Assembly: GCF_035582795.1 (NCBI RefSeq)
Contig: NC_134396.1
Span: 32,717,683-32,781,682 of the forward strand
Source: Mycteria americana
Taxonomy: Eukaryota > Chordata > Aves > Ciconiiformes > Ciconiidae
DNA: 64,000 nt
Direction: 5' to 3'
The position numbers were made by a program, and so were the translations under genes. Under the pieces are notes generated by a model. It was not told the origin of the DNA. It was given only the letters and a program-made list of their open reading frames with translations, and ran no database searches. The first letter of the stretch is position 1, and every line of letters starts with the position of its first letter. Shown in pieces: positions 14,748 through 27,890 of this stretch.

Positions 14748-14783
<36 letters not shown>
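14748..14783. repeat. (GCT)12 / (AGC)12 trinucleotide microsatellite
   Basis: Twelve perfect GCT units. The minus strand is a CAG-type repeat that would read poly-Ser in the open frame and runs directly into GCCATGTGGCC, similar to the end of the 62-bp repeat (see findings). Confidence 0.95.
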
Positions 14784-14784
<1 letters not shown>

Positions 14785-15148
14785 ACACTGAAGAGTACCC
14801 ACTTCCCACGGAAGTCATGACAATGCATGTGGAATAAAGTGCCAGGACTAACAGGACAGAAATAAACTCTGTTCCTGCAGCTGTGTAGCCCACAGGGAAT
14901 GGGATCAAAGCAGTGGAACATCAAAGTGGTTCATACTCCATCCAGGCTGCACCTCACTCTAGATCAACTATGACTTACTTCAGAGAGAAATAAGCAAGGA
15001 TGCAAAATGGAAGGAGGAAAAAGTAGACTGGAGACATCCTAAGAGTACATTTAACAGCCTCAGCCTTTGGAACAAATTAAGAACCTTGTCCCTAGTTGTT
15101 TAACTGGAACATCTTTCCTCCATAGGCAAGGTCTTCACAGAATCACCT

Positions 15149-15210
15149 GTAAAGATGAGGAAGATAAAGATGATTCAGCTAGAACAGGAACAGCAATGTG
15201 GCCGGTGACT
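15149..15210 (+). repeat. Dispersed 62-bp repeat, copy B
   Basis: It pairs with 11481-11542 (opposite strand). On the plus strand it reads KDEEDKDDSARTGTAMWPVT; 15 of 20 residues match copy A, but only about one of the eight base differences is silent. The sequence therefore does not look like a coding exon under constraint. Confidence 0.75.
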
Positions 15211-18061
15211 TGCTTATTTCTCTTTATAACTTCCTGCTCCTTTTTTATTCCAGGGCCTCTCTGGATCCTCCCACCATACCATCCACCTCTTCTCATGTCT
15301 GGGTAACCTATCTGAAGGTGATTTGTCTCTGAGGGTAAGCAAGAATTTGGGGGCAATTTTGGTGGTGCATTATTTGTGTTAGTGTTCTCACTATTGCTGT
15401 TACTGGTGGGACAGGGCTGCAGAATGAAAATGTGTCATGCCACAGAAGAAATGAACATGTGGGCTCTGCATGCTAGATTTTATTTGCTATTTATCTTTCC
15501 AATGTGCCTTCCTCTTCTTTGCCCAGTTTCTTACTCCTTCCTGAAATTATGGGATTGTCTGGGTTTTTTTTCATTTTCAAGATTCTGTAAATGTGTCTCT
15601 CCACATTCATCGTCTTTCATGTCACACCAGCCCGCTAAGCAATCGCCCATGTCTCTGTGACTGTCAGTTTCTCACATAGTCATTTCTATGCCTTCTTTGA
15701 TAGCCCTCCCCCAGCCCATGCATGAATTTCTCCACAGGCCATTATTACTTCCACTTCTATCTTCAACACCCCCCCCCAAACACACTACTGAATTCTTTGG
15801 GGTTTTTTGTTTGCTTTGTTTTTTCTTGTGGAGAATCTTGTTTGTTTCAATAGCAATTAGCTTTTTCTGTTCTACTTCCCTCTCCTCTGTCACTTTGTCT
15901 TCCTCTTAGATGATGACACCTTGCACTAGAGACTCTTCTGGTGTATCTGGAAAGTACCTAGCACGTCATTGTCACTGCTGCAAGGAAAAAATATTCTTAA
16001 TCTATTCGCCATGCAATATCATGCCATGTTATTTCCTGAAATTTGTACAGTCGTGGTCACCTGAGTCTTACCAGTCAACCCTCTAAAACATTTGAGGGGA
16101 CACACATAAAGGACAAATTACATTTGTAACAGGTTCAGTCACAGTCAAATAAAAATCTTAGTATCATAACCATCTGCACTTGAAATCAATACTCTACCCT
16201 TTAAAACTTCACTTTTAAGTTTAGAGTATCCAAACAGAAAGAGTACTAAGAAACATCAACAGTTCTACAGGGATATGCCCTAATCTTTCATTTTTAACTT
16301 TATACAGATCTATTCACAAATAACATCCAAGAAACAGTGACTAACTGTTTCTTTAGTTGAAACAGGGTAGAGGCCTGTCAGAGCCAGAGGTGAGTTTACT
16401 GAGGAATTTTGGCTTGGGGTTAGGAGGGTGTTGTGGGCCCCCAGTTGTCTTGGACAAAAAGAGTTTTCCCATATGCAACAATTTGGATCATCCCTAGTAT
16501 GAACAGCCCCTGGTAATAACAGAGACTAACATCGCAACTCCCCATTCCCTCACTGCATGGTATTCTCCTACAGGAATGCGCTTCAAAAGAAATTCTTTGA
16601 AGAGTCACCTGTTCTTCTGTCAGCCTTTTTATGTGTCTGAGTAAACCTTGTAAGGTGTCTGAGCTTCTTGACCCTACACCAGGAGATGCAAAAGTTTCTG
16701 ACTCTCCTAGTCTTTGAATTTGTCTGTTTGGTTAATTATCATGTCTGCTTAGCTGGCATATCTATGCAATTTGCTTTTGCCTTTGGGGATTTGCAACCAG
16801 CTGTGAATTCCCTCTAGCTCCTCTACCTTAAGTGGTTTAACCAGGAGAGACAAGATGTTTTGAGAAAGGGAATCCTCAAACAATAAAAAATCTGTACTCA
16901 TCTGTTTTCACTTAAACTCCTACTGGCACTGACCTTGCAGGAACACAGGGTAGAGCTCAGGGAAAGGTCACCTGACTGCAGTTTGAAAAACATTTGATTG
17001 AAATCCAGGTGCCCTCTCCCACCACACCACCACTCTCTAAAATCAGATCAAGCTTCTTAAGAAACCCAGTAAGTGCTTCTCACTAGCTGAGCAACTTCCT
17101 AGAAACCTACTCCTAACAAGAATAGGAGTCCTTTTACTGCTCATGTCCTCTGCTCCTGCCAGTTCCCCAGCTATTGCCTGCTGGACTGCAATGGCCCCAT
17201 GTGTTCAGCAGGAGGTCAAGCTGGACTCCTAGCAGCCAGCAGCTCTGGAGCAGACTACAGTGCCCACCCAGTGGCTCCTATCCCATCATTTATAACCCAT
17301 TATTTTCTGAGCAGCTCACACAGTTTAACTTTAGTTGGAAAATACTGAGAGGATTGTGTGAGAGTACCATGGGGAAGTCCCTGTCTACCTGGGGGTCCCT
17401 CGCTCCTCATACACGTCCTGCTGAAGATTCACTCAAGAGTTCTGCAAAAGGTTACTCATGGATGACTCCCAACTTGTCCATACTCGTATTTGATGGGGTT
17501 TGGGAACTGCTTGCAGGAAGAAAACTTCATCTTTCCATGTGCAAATGTATGCTAATCAGAGGAATAATGTGCTGGATAAGGGTACAGACTTTAACTGATG
17601 AGCACATTGAGTCCAGTACGGGTACATCTTATCCTTGCCACAAACCTAAAAGCAAAAGTAACTGATTAAATTTTTTGGGGGTTTGTTTTTTTTTTTAAAT
17701 AATGCTTGAGAATAGAAAACGCAAAAACTCACTGAAGAATTTGTTCTTTATCCGAATACCATACACACCTTCAGCAGCAGCATGTACTAGTTTTACTTTA
17801 GCACATGACATGGCAGAATATGTACTTCCTTTGCTGTTAAACAAGTGCAATTTAATGGAGGAAGTCTGAAAAAAAGATGAGATTCTAAATGCCCGTTGAA
17901 ACACACAAAGAAGCAACAAAATTCTTTCCCCTGACAAGGGAAATGTTACAAAACCAACTACCTCCAAATTAATCTAAAATAGAGGAGTATTGAAAGCAGG
18001 AGACAGGCTTGAAAATATCTGTGGGGTAGCCTTCAAATATAAAATACTGTTATCCCACAAG
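15211..18061. other. Intergenic sequence, nothing recognised
   Basis: No recognisable gene or repeat. The 163-codon frame at 17174-17665 has no domain signature and no splice context. Confidence 0.5.
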
Positions 18062-18600
18062 TGTGAGGTCGTTTACCCGGTGTGCAAGACGCCACTATAC
18101 ACACAGGGCAGAGGTATTTTATTTCATGTCTGCGCAGAGGTGGGTGCTAGGTGGTAGCTCCACAAAGCCAGCACACACTTCGGTCATACAGGTACAGTAT
18201 TTACACAGTCTAGTTATGCATATGCACAAGTAATTACACAAAGCAGTTTTCTACTGGTCTACATGTCTCTTATTTCAACTTAAAGCTACAGTGCTACTGT
18301 AATATTCTGTGCATGCCCAACGGAGAGGGGTCTCTGCTTGGGCCGGGGTCTCCAGCTCGAGGCGTGTGACTTTTGGTATTATATTGAGGATAGGTTGCGT
18401 GAGGATGCTTCTTATCACACTTCTACTAGTTGTTTCAGATGGTTCCCAAAACATCTTACTTAGCTTACATATTTCTCCAGGATGTGCTTTTCTCCCAAGG
18501 ACAGTAATTCTTGTTTAGACATTCCGCGTTCCAGCCTGAATCCCCCTTATCAGCTTCACATAAGTCCTGGCCTTCCACCAGCTCCTGTTAGACTACACCG
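18062..18600 (-). mobile_element. Probable solo LTR of an endogenous retrovirus, antisense
   Basis: Read on the minus strand, this block ends with a polyadenylation signal (AATAAA, complement of 18118-18123). About 55 bp later comes a terminus like GGGTAAACGACCTCACA, the usual style of an avian ERV LTR 3' end (polyA signal, R/U5, terminal CA). No primer-binding site or gag/pol sequence follows, so a solo LTR is likeliest. The 5' border is uncertain (TGTCTAAAC near 18520 or TGTAGTC near 18594 on the minus strand), and I could not find matching target duplications. Confidence 0.5.
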
Positions 18601-21600
18601 TTAAACTACAATATCACCTAATTAATATCAGGCAAAGTATCTAGTTTACTTTTTTAAAAAAGTTATATAACACTGCTATCAGCACCTGAGGTACAAGCAA
18701 GGTCAGATGTGGCAGAGACTTCACTATAGTTCTTTTGCTGCAAACACTTGTTTGGCTTTCAATATGTTTTTTGGAGAAATGTACTGAATCTTCACTTGCT
18801 ATTACCAGTGTTCTTTACTTATCAGCTCTATGATGCCTGAAAAGCAACAACTGAAAAGTTTAGCTGATTAGGGCTTGTCAATTGCAATGTAAAAATTAGA
18901 AGGAGTTTACCTGCTCTTATCTGGGAATGACAACTAATAAAACAGCAGCTGCAATAAAGGAGGTGGAATGGTAAACACTCTTGGTGTAATTGCTTTCTGA
19001 TCTTTTTGGATCTCAGCAGGAGCAGAAGTGTGCTTTTTGTTCATTACATGGATTAGTGTAGTCTTTAAAACTGGTTAGAACTTAGAAAGCTGTGTGAGAA
19101 CAGCGCTCGCACAAAACCAATTTACGTGCCTGGAAATCCAGCAAAGGCTTAAGACCTTCCTAGATAACTGCCCATGTTGTCCTCAACAGCCTTCATGCAC
19201 TAGGCTGTGAAAGTCTTACTCCATCTTCTTCTATGGGAAATGGCACCCTTTCCTCCCAGCTGAGGTTCCAGACTCAGTTGCTTTCTCTCCCATGTTCATC
19301 ACATCGTCCCTGGAGTATTGCATCTTCATATACCGTGAGATTAAAGAGAAGAAACACAAAAGTTCTGTTAGTAGACTATGCCCACCTGCTTTTTCAGCTG
19401 GATAGATGACTTTCAACACATTATTCATTTGTGTTGAAATTAATTAATCTTTCCACAAGTTTTTGGTTTGCCCACATTGTCGGCACAATATCTTGATCAT
19501 GACATTGTGGACCTGCATGCCATCATGTTAATGATTGCATCTCCGTGAACAACTCAGCAAGGTCTCAATGTCTTTTGGTGGGACAGAGTGCAGAAAGAAT
19601 ACAAATATTCATGCACGTGCTGGATGGAGAAAGATTCTCACTTCAGCCAAGTACAAGAGAGTAGAGGAAGAAGAATATAAAGTGTCCCAGTGACCTTTCC
19701 AGTCCCTGATCCTGAACTCCAGCTTAGACCACACTCATGGTCATACCCATCACCACATACCCACAGGAACCTCTCCAAGGATTAGAGAGAGCTCAAGGGC
19801 TCCTTTGCACTTCCCCAGATGTCTCCTACCAGCTTCTAACCCCTGCCAGATCCCATCCTGCCCTTTCTGTTGGACGCAAATGGGAGACACACAGCTGGCC
19901 ATTTTCCAGCATTTGCAGTTTCTCTTCTGTGCCTCTTTAGGGTAGCTTTCCTGCACTACCTGCCACGCAGTTTACCAGACAGGATTCAATGGTATTTAAA
20001 CCAGAGCTAGGGCTGATTAAATAACATCATTTCTCCTACACCATAAATCCTGAGTCTCTCTGTAATGAAACTGTAACAGTGGTAGATCTCTTGATAAATG
20101 CTGGCCTAGACAAGTCTAAATGAAACAACAGAAAGCGTTTGCAACTGTTCTGATGACCAATTTACATTCACTGGCAGAAGGGTACAGTCTTTCATTTTAA
20201 TCCTTAATACCACCATTCTTTAATCTCATTCACTGTTTATGTAGTTGAGCTCTTATCATGATGCCCATCACCAAACCATCTGATGTCTCACACGGATTAA
20301 ATTAACAATAATAAATCTCTCATCTTTCCCATCAGGTAGGAGCTGGAACCTGATTAGTAATAATTTAAGCCATTGTTACTCCTGCGTTCCCCCCAGGCAG
20401 CAAACAACTCTTGTTGACTGAAACATTAGTAAACAGGAATATGATGAAACAAAATCATCAAAGTAAAAGAATTGGGGTGTGAAGCCTGAAGCATTTATAG
20501 AAATGCATTAGTCATACCTTGGAAATCAATCAAGAATTTGGGGAAGGGGGGGGCAGAAAGCTAGGGAGGCCAAGAGGTAGGCAGAACTAGCTGTAAATAA
20601 CTTCCCTCAAGACAGCTGACTAACATACAGTGCGTGAGCTGAAACTTGTTTATTTGAACCCTGCGAACCCCGTACAGGTTTCTACTGGTCAAATGTTTTG
20701 AAGCTAGAGGCAGATACAAGTGGCGAAGGTTACTCCCTAGTTACTGCCATCAAAAAACAACATTCTTTCCGGCACCCTTCCACCCGGGGCTGGCACAGTG
20801 ATGGCCAAGCAGACACTTGTCCCTTAACCCCTGGGAAACACAGGGGTGGCAGGTGTGAAGGGTCCTGGAGAACAGCCTGCACATCCCCCTCGGGTCATGT
20901 TTACGCACCAGACATCTGGTACGGCCCAGGAGTAAGACAAGGAGAGGGGGTGGGACAGGCTGTTTTGGGGTTTCTCATTTATTTACTTATTTCCTGCAAA
21001 TTCGCAGCTCCTGAAGGGGAAGCAAACAAGGGGAATTGAAAAGGTGCTTATCTCTTAGCATGTCTCCTCCCTCCCTTGTTTTCCTTCTCTGTCCATGCCG
21101 CTTTATCGCCTTGTCACCGATGTCTTTGCTGCTGGAAATGAGTACTTCGTGAAAACTGCAGAAAAACAACCGCTGTGCCCAGTGAAACTGCCCTGCATAA
21201 ATGTAAAAAAATCCCCCTAAACCTTCTTAGAAGGAATGCTTTAAACAGTTTCTAAAACTGTAGGATCTAATTATTTTACCAGTTTTTTGCCAGTTGATTT
21301 CTGGGTAGTGGGCATTCAAACATCTCATCAATGAGATTCATTCCTCTGCAGATATTGTCTCTCTTTTAACATGTCTCCATTAAGAATTTTAAGGAGGGAA
21401 ACACTAGAAGTGGGCACAGGCAGAAAAGTATTTCACAGCATTAATAAACCTCTCACATTTCAGTACCAAAGGTGAGCTGTAACGAACATGTCAAATTATT
21501 TAAAACTCCTGTAATGCTCTAAGCCCACCTCGTGGTCTGCTCCTGCTGCAGCATCGGTCACTTAGAATCAGTCTGCTGATGTCTGCCCCACTTCATGACT

Positions 21601-24130
21601 GAACTCAGAAGCTAATTCCAGTTAAAAGCTGAATGAATTTGGTTCCGGCTACCTGAGACAGATCTCTTCTTCCTGAGATCAGAACATCTCAAGACACCCC
21701 TGTTCCACTGTTAGAGTGGAAATGTTTATTCACGCAGGCAAAATCATGACCCAAATTTTAACGGGAGAAGGATGAAGGCTGAACCTAATTGCCAGCTGAA
21801 GTGAGGATAGTTTTTGAATTCAGTGCACAGCAAGGTCAACGCAAAACCACCTTTTCACACAACCACTCCTATTGCTATGGTAGTGCCTTCTTTCCTTTAC
21901 TCTCATAGTTATGTATATCACTGGAAGGAAATAAATGCTCCTTGATGTCCATTCCTTACTGGCAGGGAAGGAGAAAAATAATAATTATGTCATTTTTACA
22001 GCTGGTCCAAATTTCCTGCTGAAAACTTCCCAGATTAAGGATGTAAATTAAATGAAAATGGCATTTTCTCCAAATAAAAATATTAATACCTGATTTTTCC
22101 AGAAGAAATGCCAAAATGACAATGCTCTGTTTGAACTGCTACTTTGTCATTTGAGTATATCCAAATAGCAATTCGCGGGAGTTTAAGTACAGCAAAAGCA
22201 ATAAAGCCAACTATGAAAAAAAGAAGCTGTTTTGGACACTGAACCGGTTCTTCAACAACATTAATTGCAAATTAACATTCATTACAAAACTGGAACTTTG
22301 TTATTGTTATCTCAAGGGATGATATGAGTATTAGAGAAATAACAGGTTAATATCTATAATGCAGGCTAATTCAATGGGCTGCTCCAGAAAGAATGTGATA
22401 AGACATAAACAAGTTTTGACTAATTATTAACTAGGTTAACATAACACAGCGTGTGTGTGTGTGCGTTGGATGGAGATATTACTCTTACAAAGTATTATGA
22501 ATGTGTCATATCTGCAATACTGATTACTCATCTCTGCTTGCAGACAGACTGAACGTACTTGCTGTTAAGTGCATGTACCAATTTAGTCAGTGCACCCTAA
22601 TGGATTAAGTGGGGAATACTGTAATACGGGGCACTGGTGATTCAAATATTGCAGCTCAGTAAATGAAATCTGTTTGGGTTTGTTTCATCATCTTCTGTTC
22701 CCTTGTGTTACAGTAACTTCACCATCTTAAGAAACTAGAGCATGAACTGGAAAACCATGTCCACAACTTAGCTAGTATTAGCTCAGCATTCCACCACAGG
22801 AGTCCTGAGTTTCTCCTCACCACTTTTTGTACAAAGTTCATAGATTAAATGGCCTTGACAGCTCTCTGAGCCTGCAATAGCTCCTCCATTCATACTTTCT
22901 GGTGTTCATCCCACAAAGGTCAAGTGACTTCGTGTGTCTGCGCTCGCCCTTGCTCATTGTGTAGCTGTGTCATCCTCTTCTGCAGTTACTAAGCTAAACC
23001 TAAGCCCCACATGCAGCACCACCCCACTCCCCCCATTCATATCCTGGTGATGTGAATCACCAGTCAGGAGCTACAACTGGATACAGACCATTGCCCTCAC
23101 AATTTTAAAAATGCTTTCCACTCAACTTCTACTAACAGTGTGAGGCAGCAGCAGGTTAGTAGTTAGTAGGATGTTTTTGTATTTCCTGTGGCAGGGAAAA
23201 CATCCATACTTCTATAATATTGTTTCAAAACAACTGGAACATTTTGTTTAGAGGAATTCTGCACAAAATAAAGGCAGCAACACCAAGGATCCTCACAGCT
23301 GTGGGTGCCAGAGTCTGTTGCCTTTCCTCTTCCTGACAGCCTTGTAGGAGTGAAAAAGAGACGGATTTTTAAAAATACTGGTAGCTATGGACAAACTAGC
23401 AGTTAGTTTTGAGAAGCTCAAATTTATACCTGCTAACCAAGAGTCTGAGGGCTCAGCCAAAGACACCATTCCCAGGGCTTCCACTTGTTCCACAGAGAGT
23501 TTCTAAGTCCTGAGAGTTGCCAGAATCAGAAAAGCATTTTCCTTCCTCCTGCTGATGCCTTGCACTTGGCTGAGGCAAGCCATGGCAAGAAGCCGAGGTT
23601 TCCCAACGCCAGAGCCGCATCCCGGGAAACAGCTATCCAGTGCCTTGGGGTCCCCAGCCCTCGGACCACCTGCACACATGATCAGCCTACAGTCTGGATC
23701 ATCACTTTTACTACATCTACTTAAACAGGAAAACTGCTAGTGTAACTAGCTGAAGACGGCAAATAGTTCCTACCAAGCAGTGAGCTCTGTTGATGGTTCA
23801 TAAGGTTGTTTTAACGGGGTACAACCTTGCTTTTACTTTCAACAGAAAAGCTTTGGATTTGAGCAGACTTCCAAAATATTTAGAACCTTGAGGACTACTT
23901 ACACTGGTTGAAAATGACCTCTGAAAACCCAAGATTTTGTTGTAGATGTATTCCAAAAGAAGTGCTCCAAATTTAAAAGCAGAAAGAGATGACTAAAGAG
24001 GTTTTCTTGCAAATTTTATAAACCTTTTCAATGTAGGCAAAATGCTGCAAAAAATGGTTGCTGATCTAATGCTGATATAATGGTTGCTTTTCCATACCCT
24101 GTTGTGTCAGGGCCCAGTAAAGGTCAGGAA

Positions 24131-24163
<33 letters not shown>

Positions 24164-26257
24164 TCTGTCTAATTTTCAGACTTGAAAGAGATACAGCTGT
24201 AGTTTTATTGGAATTAAATTGGCTTTTGCTTCAGTCTAACCAGAATCTGTTCACAGCAATAAAGACTGCACATCGGTAAAACCCATGCTATAGACCACAG
24301 TCTGTAGGGAGTATCATGAGCCTACTTTATTCATGCAAGTTATCCCATTAACTTCAACAGGACAACTCATTTTCTAGGTTGATCTATATTCTCAAGTGTT
24401 TGCAGAGTTTGTGTTAAAAATAGCTATCAAGGGAGAAATAAATTATTAATGAATAATCAGCCTCAATATGCCTTCTATGTTCCACAAGGAGAGCTGGGTT
24501 TAAAGATTCAGCCTTCCACTCTGCCTATGGATAAAGTATATCCAGGACTGTAACACACAGGACAGCTTTCCACAGAAGAAGGATAGAAGGGGGAGGAAAA
24601 AAATCCACTTCCTTGCAAAAAAGGAAGTAACATTAAAGCAGATCTTAGCTAGTGATTTACTGAGATGTTTTGTCCCCTGTGCAGTAAAGTTTCCTCATGT
24701 GATTATTTCTTATTATCGTCTTTCTTCAGATGAATTTAATGACAACATTATAATTTTATATGCCTGGAAGGTATACCTAACATCCAGACCAATTCAGCCT
24801 GGAATCTGTATGCATAGGAAACTGGAAAATTTTGACATACGCATCTGCTCTGAGATGAATAGAAGAGATAATCCATGGACATTTGGGCTTACAGAAGAGT
24901 CGGTAAACAAATTTATTTCAAACCTGAAAAGCTGGCAGCTTGATGAAGGGTAGGACAGGAGTCATCTCCATCTTAGTGACCCAGATGTCTTTGCTTACTT
25001 CCTTGCCTGCTATTTGTCCATTTAAACACCCTGTCATTGCCAGATTATTTTGCAGCAGAGGAACTTTGGACCTGCCGAGAAAGTAAATACTGCTCATTTC
25101 CTGAATATTAACAGACCAGAATTTTTGGACATGAGTGAGAGGCATCTCACAGGAGAAAATAAATTATTATAACGCACTTATCTATGTCTTCTTTTGTCTC
25201 AAAAGATGCAACACTACCTGTCTGTCTCGCATCTCATATTAATAGTCCGAGAAGCAAGCTGTTGATGCTGGGTCTAGGATTTAGCCACCCAGGCAGACAT
25301 GACCCAAGCCGTGTCGCACAGTGCCTATTACAACAGGACCGTATCCCTAGCTGACCCTGAGGAGTCTTTCTAACAGGTCGTTAGGGAGCTGTGGTTAGAC
25401 TTCCAGTCCCGCCGGGGTATCATGCAGATTAGCGTGGGGTGACAATGGCTTCTCTTCTTTGAAGTGTAGGTGCCAGATGTACAAATGCCAACTAAGTCTG
25501 CACACCCACACAGACTCTCATCCTATCCTGTGACTTAATTCTTTCTTCCCCATCCCCAGATCAGCTTTGGTGATCCAGAATAACGCTGTTCCTTGCCATC
25601 AGCACGGGTTAAAATGCAAGGACTGAACTGGTGCCAGCAGTCTGTGCTCAAAAACCACAGTTCTTATTCTGCATTTCCAAATCATGTAAAAGTCTACACC
25701 AGGGCCTAGTTTGGCCTCAAGTACCATTTTTGTGCATGTAGGTGCGTGAATTGTACACCCAGAATCATGTCCAATTTTATGATGGATATTTAGTTCCCAG
25801 TGTATGCATTTATTATGGGCATCTTTGCTATTTCTAAAAGAGCTTAGCCTTTGTTGTTCCTGAACAAGAAAAAAAATAATAATACTGTGAACACTAAAAG
25901 TGTAAAGCTAGAATGAACATTCAAAGAAGCCAAAGTATGTTACAGCTGCGCAACTGCTTAGAGGTCCTGTGATTTTTGAGTGCAAGGAGTCAACATTACA
26001 GGGCTGGTACTACCACTTTGCTTACAAAGTGCAGCACCGCCATTCAGGAAGGAGAATGACGAGTCCTTGAAACGGTGGATTGTTTTTTCCCTTAGTATCA
26101 ATGAGGCCCTGCACGTCAAAATGTGCCCGTGTTTGATGGGTTAAAGACTTTGGTTCTTGGCAGACATGAACTAGCTGCTGAAAACAATCCCATCTGTAAA
26201 ACTGCACCAATTTGGCAGGCACCACGTTTCCTCTCATTATACCATGTGCTGACTGAT
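18601..26257. other. Intergenic sequence, nothing recognised
   Basis: Mostly AT-rich, unique-looking DNA. A short GT run lies at 22451-22463. The stretch 22030-22440 is rich in TAAT cores (see findings). Open frames such as 20698-21039 and 24699-24953 are unrecognised. Confidence 0.5.
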
Positions 26258-26525
26258 GGAATACGAATCATAAGAATTAAAGACAGAAAAGATCTATTAG
26301 CTCATCCACCCTTCTACTGCCAGGCCAGTCTTATTCCCTGCCATATATTCAGCACTGCTTTGAAGTCCTTTTATAAAAGTTGCACACAGACTTCCACTAA
26401 TTCTTTGGCAATGCACAAGCCTAATGGCTCCCAAATTAGAAAACCTTTCTTAATGTGTAGCTTTTGCCTAATTTCATGGCATTACCTCCTTGGCATGCCC
26501 TTGGCAACTCCTCTATATGTTTAAG
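26258..26525 (-). mobile_element. Old CR1-like LINE 3' fragment, antisense
   Basis: It opens with GAATCATAAGAATTAAAGAC and GATCTATTAGCTCATCCA, matching the antisense CR1 opening (AATCATAGAAT...GGTCATCTAGTCCA). It continues into ATTAGAAAACCTTTCTTAAT and CTAATTTCATGGCATTACCTC, matching the CR1 stretch that encodes the conserved 3' region. Strongly diverged. Confidence 0.5.
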
Positions 26526-27594
26526 TCTCTTTCCGCTTGTTTCCACTTCTGCCACATCACTCCTGTCAAATGCCACAGCAAAGGAGCAGATTTGCAAAGG
26601 TAGCAGTTTTTAGCATCTTCAAAAATTTTCAAAGCAGCTCTACGTAGAACGGTGCGGCTGCTGGATTGGATGGTGAGCAGCTATTAAAAGGAAAGGCAGA
26701 ATTACACAAAAGTACAGGGACAGACTTCTGCTAGTGGAGGCATGACTGAACCATTACTGAGGAACAACAGGCTTTCCTGAACGTTGCTACATCTCATGCA
26801 GTCTATTTATGAAATGCTAACAAGAATCTGCAAAGAAAATATTTCAAGTCAAGATTTTAGGTTTCCTCTTGCTGTTTAAACCTTCCTGTAAAGGAAACTG
26901 AAAGATTTCTCTAGCTGCAATTCTTCTGCATTCTTAAAATGTCACATTCATCCATGGGTAATTGTATGTGTTGGTTACAAGTACACAGGTAGCTTCCTGA
27001 TGCAGCCTTTCTGTATAATGTATTTTCTATTATGATTTCTACCTATTCTTCAGACTGAAGTTGCAGGTCCTGCAATAAATATCCCATTTTAGAGCATGCC
27101 AGTTGCTCAGTATGCCAGAAGCCCGGTTTAAAAGACCAGACTCTACACGGCGTACTTGTATTCACTACCTTCCTACCTGCAGTCCTTTCCTCCCACTACA
27201 AAGGTGATAATGCCAGAGAAATTAGAAGCACTTGTGTGGCTTATCATTTGCCCTGAGGTGATTCAGCATTTGATTTAACTGAAATCTTCAGTTGCCTCTA
27301 TCCTCTTTCTTCAGGCAAAATGTTGCCCTATCTGGCACAGAGGAAGGTGAGAAAAAGAAAATCTTACTACTCTAGTAGTTATATCCTAAATTACATGGTG
27401 GCCTCGGGGGGAGGCTCAGAATGGTGGTTTATCACCTTCTGACAGTTTCAGATCACAGCACACCCACTAGTGCCAGGCAGCAGTCTGAGCATGAGTACTA
27501 CACCTCGTTTTGCTGTTACTGACTGTAAAGCTGGAAATCGATGGTGAGCACTCAAAGCTTATTTTAATGGGTTAACAGCACATAGTATAGGGTC
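26526..27594. other. Intergenic sequence, nothing recognised
   Basis: No gene or repeat recognised. Confidence 0.5.
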
Positions 27595-27890
27595 ACAGAA
27601 TCAGAAAAGTAAAAGATAGGAAAGCCATTTTACTTCATCTAGTCTTGTGCTAGCTTGTTCCCTAAAACATATTTTCTAGATTGTGGCTGTCTCAAATCAG
27701 TTTCTTCCACTTTCTTTGAACTGTTATATCCAATCTATTATCACCACCAAAGCTCTGTCAATACAGAAGTCATCACTAGTACTGAGCAGTGCCAGGAATT
27801 AAGTTTTATGAAGAATTTTCACTTTTTATTCCTTTGTACGGCCAACAACCCAAAATTTCAAAATTCTTCAGGAACGAATTTCCAGGTCCT
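27595..27890 (-). mobile_element. Possible old CR1-like LINE fragment, antisense
   Basis: It begins TCACAGAATCAGAAAAG and soon reads CTTCATCTAGTC, the same opening pattern as other antisense CR1 3' ends. The remainder does not clearly follow a consensus I know. Confidence 0.35.

Noticed and set aside
14673..14924. Poly-serine small protein on the minus strand
   Set aside because: The serine run is only the (GCT)12 microsatellite read in one frame; the flanks show no protein similarity.
17174..17665. 163-codon frame
   Set aside because: Single chance frame with no domain, no Kozak or splice support, and no recognisable homology.
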